NCBI RefSeq assembly: GCF_003350295.1
Contig: NZ_QLYY01000027.1
Location: 1-64,000 of the forward strand
Origin: Vibrio tetraodonis
Lineage (GTDB): Bacteria; Pseudomonadota; Gammaproteobacteria; Enterobacterales; Vibrionaceae
DNA length: 64,000 bases
Direction of reading: 5' to 3'
Shown here: positions 63,393 through 64,000 of the stretch, piece by piece
Numbering within the stretch: position 1 is the stretch's first letter
How the letters are laid out: each line of letters starts with the position of its first letter
Notes under the pieces: model-generated
Told to the model about the DNA's origin: nothing
Database searches by the model: none
The model's input: only the letters and a program-made list of their open reading frames with translations
Translations under genes and position numbers: made by a program

Positions 63393-64000
63393 TACTGGGG
63401 TTTCCTCAGTAGAATTACATCATTTCCAACAAATTCGAGTTTGAGCTTATCCCGCTCAGCCAAATACTTAAACGTATTGCGGCTAAAAAAGACCACATGA
63501 GTTGGGTCATTTTTGTAGTGCCATTTTGCAAACGCCTCAACATCGATAACCATCTTGGTCATCAGGCCAATCCAGCCACCAGGCTTAACTAAATTTAACC
63601 ATTGCTGCCATACTTTATCTGGATGATAGAGATGCTCAATCACTTCCGTGGCAGTCACAAAATCAAAAGTACGCGCCAATACCTCAGAGTTAGGGTAATA
63701 ATAAAGGTCGTACAAAGACATTTTATGTCCCTGCTCTTCTAACATCAAAGACAACGTCGGACCAGGGCCACAGCCAAAATCTAGCCCTTCTGAGCTAGGC
63801 TTTATGCGCTCTAACATAGGATCGGCGATCCTTGATAAGAAGTTACGGTAGCCAGCATCATTTGGATCGTTCTCATGCAGATCGTAGTGGGCTTTTTCCG
63901 CTTTTGCATCCAATCTTTGTTCAGGATCCACATAGACTAGTTCACATTCTTGACACTGAAGATAAGCACGATGTTTATCCTGATAATAATCCAAGAGTGC
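63392..64000 (-). CDS. SAM-dependent methyltransferase (5' end outside window)
   Basis: At least 202 residues are visible; the frame is open to the window edge (A-L-L-D-Y-Y...), so the N-terminus is cut off. The visible part begins with the end of a zinc-ribbon-like region (LQCQECELVYV) and continues as a class-I methyltransferase: motif I GLDFGCGPGPTLSLM, then FDFVTATEVIEHLYHPDKV and LVKPGGWIGLMTKM. The substrate is unknown. It overlaps yihI by one base. Similar proteins precede yihI in other Vibrio genomes (recalled). Confidence 0.85.
   Translation of the reverse strand, partial: ALLDYYQDKHRAYLQCQECELVYVDPEQRLDAKAEKAHYDLHENDPNDAGYRNFLSRIADPMLERIKPSSEGLDFGCGPGPTLSLMLEEQGHKMSLYDLYYYPNSEVLARTFDFVTATEVIEHLYHPDKVWQQWLNLVKPGGWIGLMTKMVIDVEAFAKWHYKNDPTHVVFFSRNTFKYLAERDKLKLEFVGNDVILLRKPQ

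Overview
The window is a chromosomal segment of a Vibrio (Vibrionaceae, Gammaproteobacteria). The host genes are typical of that group: recQ, rarD, ggt, a CsrB-type sRNA, uvrD, prlC, rlmJ, gor, a dipeptide ABC transporter, an Arg-His-Pro tRNA cluster, cytochrome c5, rep, a vexRAB-type RND pump, ubiK, ilvC/ilvY, hemN and yihI. From memory their order matches the VC0160-VC0197 part of V. cholerae chromosome I. That comparison was not computed.

Layout. 1-197: start of an IS4-family transposase running off the left edge. 312-13437: queuosine-precursor transporter yhhQ with a candidate preQ1-I riboswitch, DUF3630 gene, recQ, rarD, an AraC regulator with a LysE-type exporter, ggt, a CsrB-family sRNA with an upstream GacA/VarA box, uvrD, and a bufferin operon (bufABC plus doxX). 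13493-18060: prlC, rlmJ, gor. 18041-34053: an integrated island of about 16 kb. 34101-43348: accessory genes (GNAT, a secreted protein with a Fur box, NADAR protein, a solute-binding protein divergent from a hybrid kinase, a lipoprotein, a response regulator, a coiled-coil membrane protein, a SPOR protein). 43507-48921: peptide ABC transporter. 49311-49844: five tRNAs. 50133-64000: core genes.

The island is the most interesting part. It sits in the last codons of gor. A 12-bp direct repeat (TTGTTACCATGA) occurs at 18041-18052 inside gor and again at 34037-34048. Directly after the right copy lies the displaced original gor ending (ATG AGA TAA), which would restore the C-terminus EEFVTMR seen in E. 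coli Gor. Inside these repeats lie 15-bp perfect inverted repeats. The left end carries three overlapping tyrosine-recombinase-type genes and a small coiled-coil gene, preceded by a strong LexA (SOS) box. Next come a XRE repressor facing a winged-helix/SF2-helicase pair across two identical ACTAAG-N5-CTTAGT operators. A restriction-modification system follows, and then a type VI secretion Tle1-like phospholipase with its DUF3304 lipoprotein immunity gene. Offence and defence therefore travel together under apparent DNA-damage control.

The restriction-modification locus has an unusual arrangement. The first gene encodes a fused PD-(D/E)XK nuclease and N6-adenine methyltransferase. It ends in GGGAAAG, the slippery heptamer of the lambda G-T frameshift, immediately before its stop codon. 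Six bases further on is a 12-bp stem-loop. The specificity subunit lies in the -1 frame and has no ATG, GTG or TTG before the middle of its first target-recognition domain. The layout predicts programmed -1 frameshifting that makes a nuclease-methyltransferase-specificity fusion. The linker between the two recognition domains carries a 24-bp tandem repeat like the spacer-length repeats of EcoR124-type HsdS.
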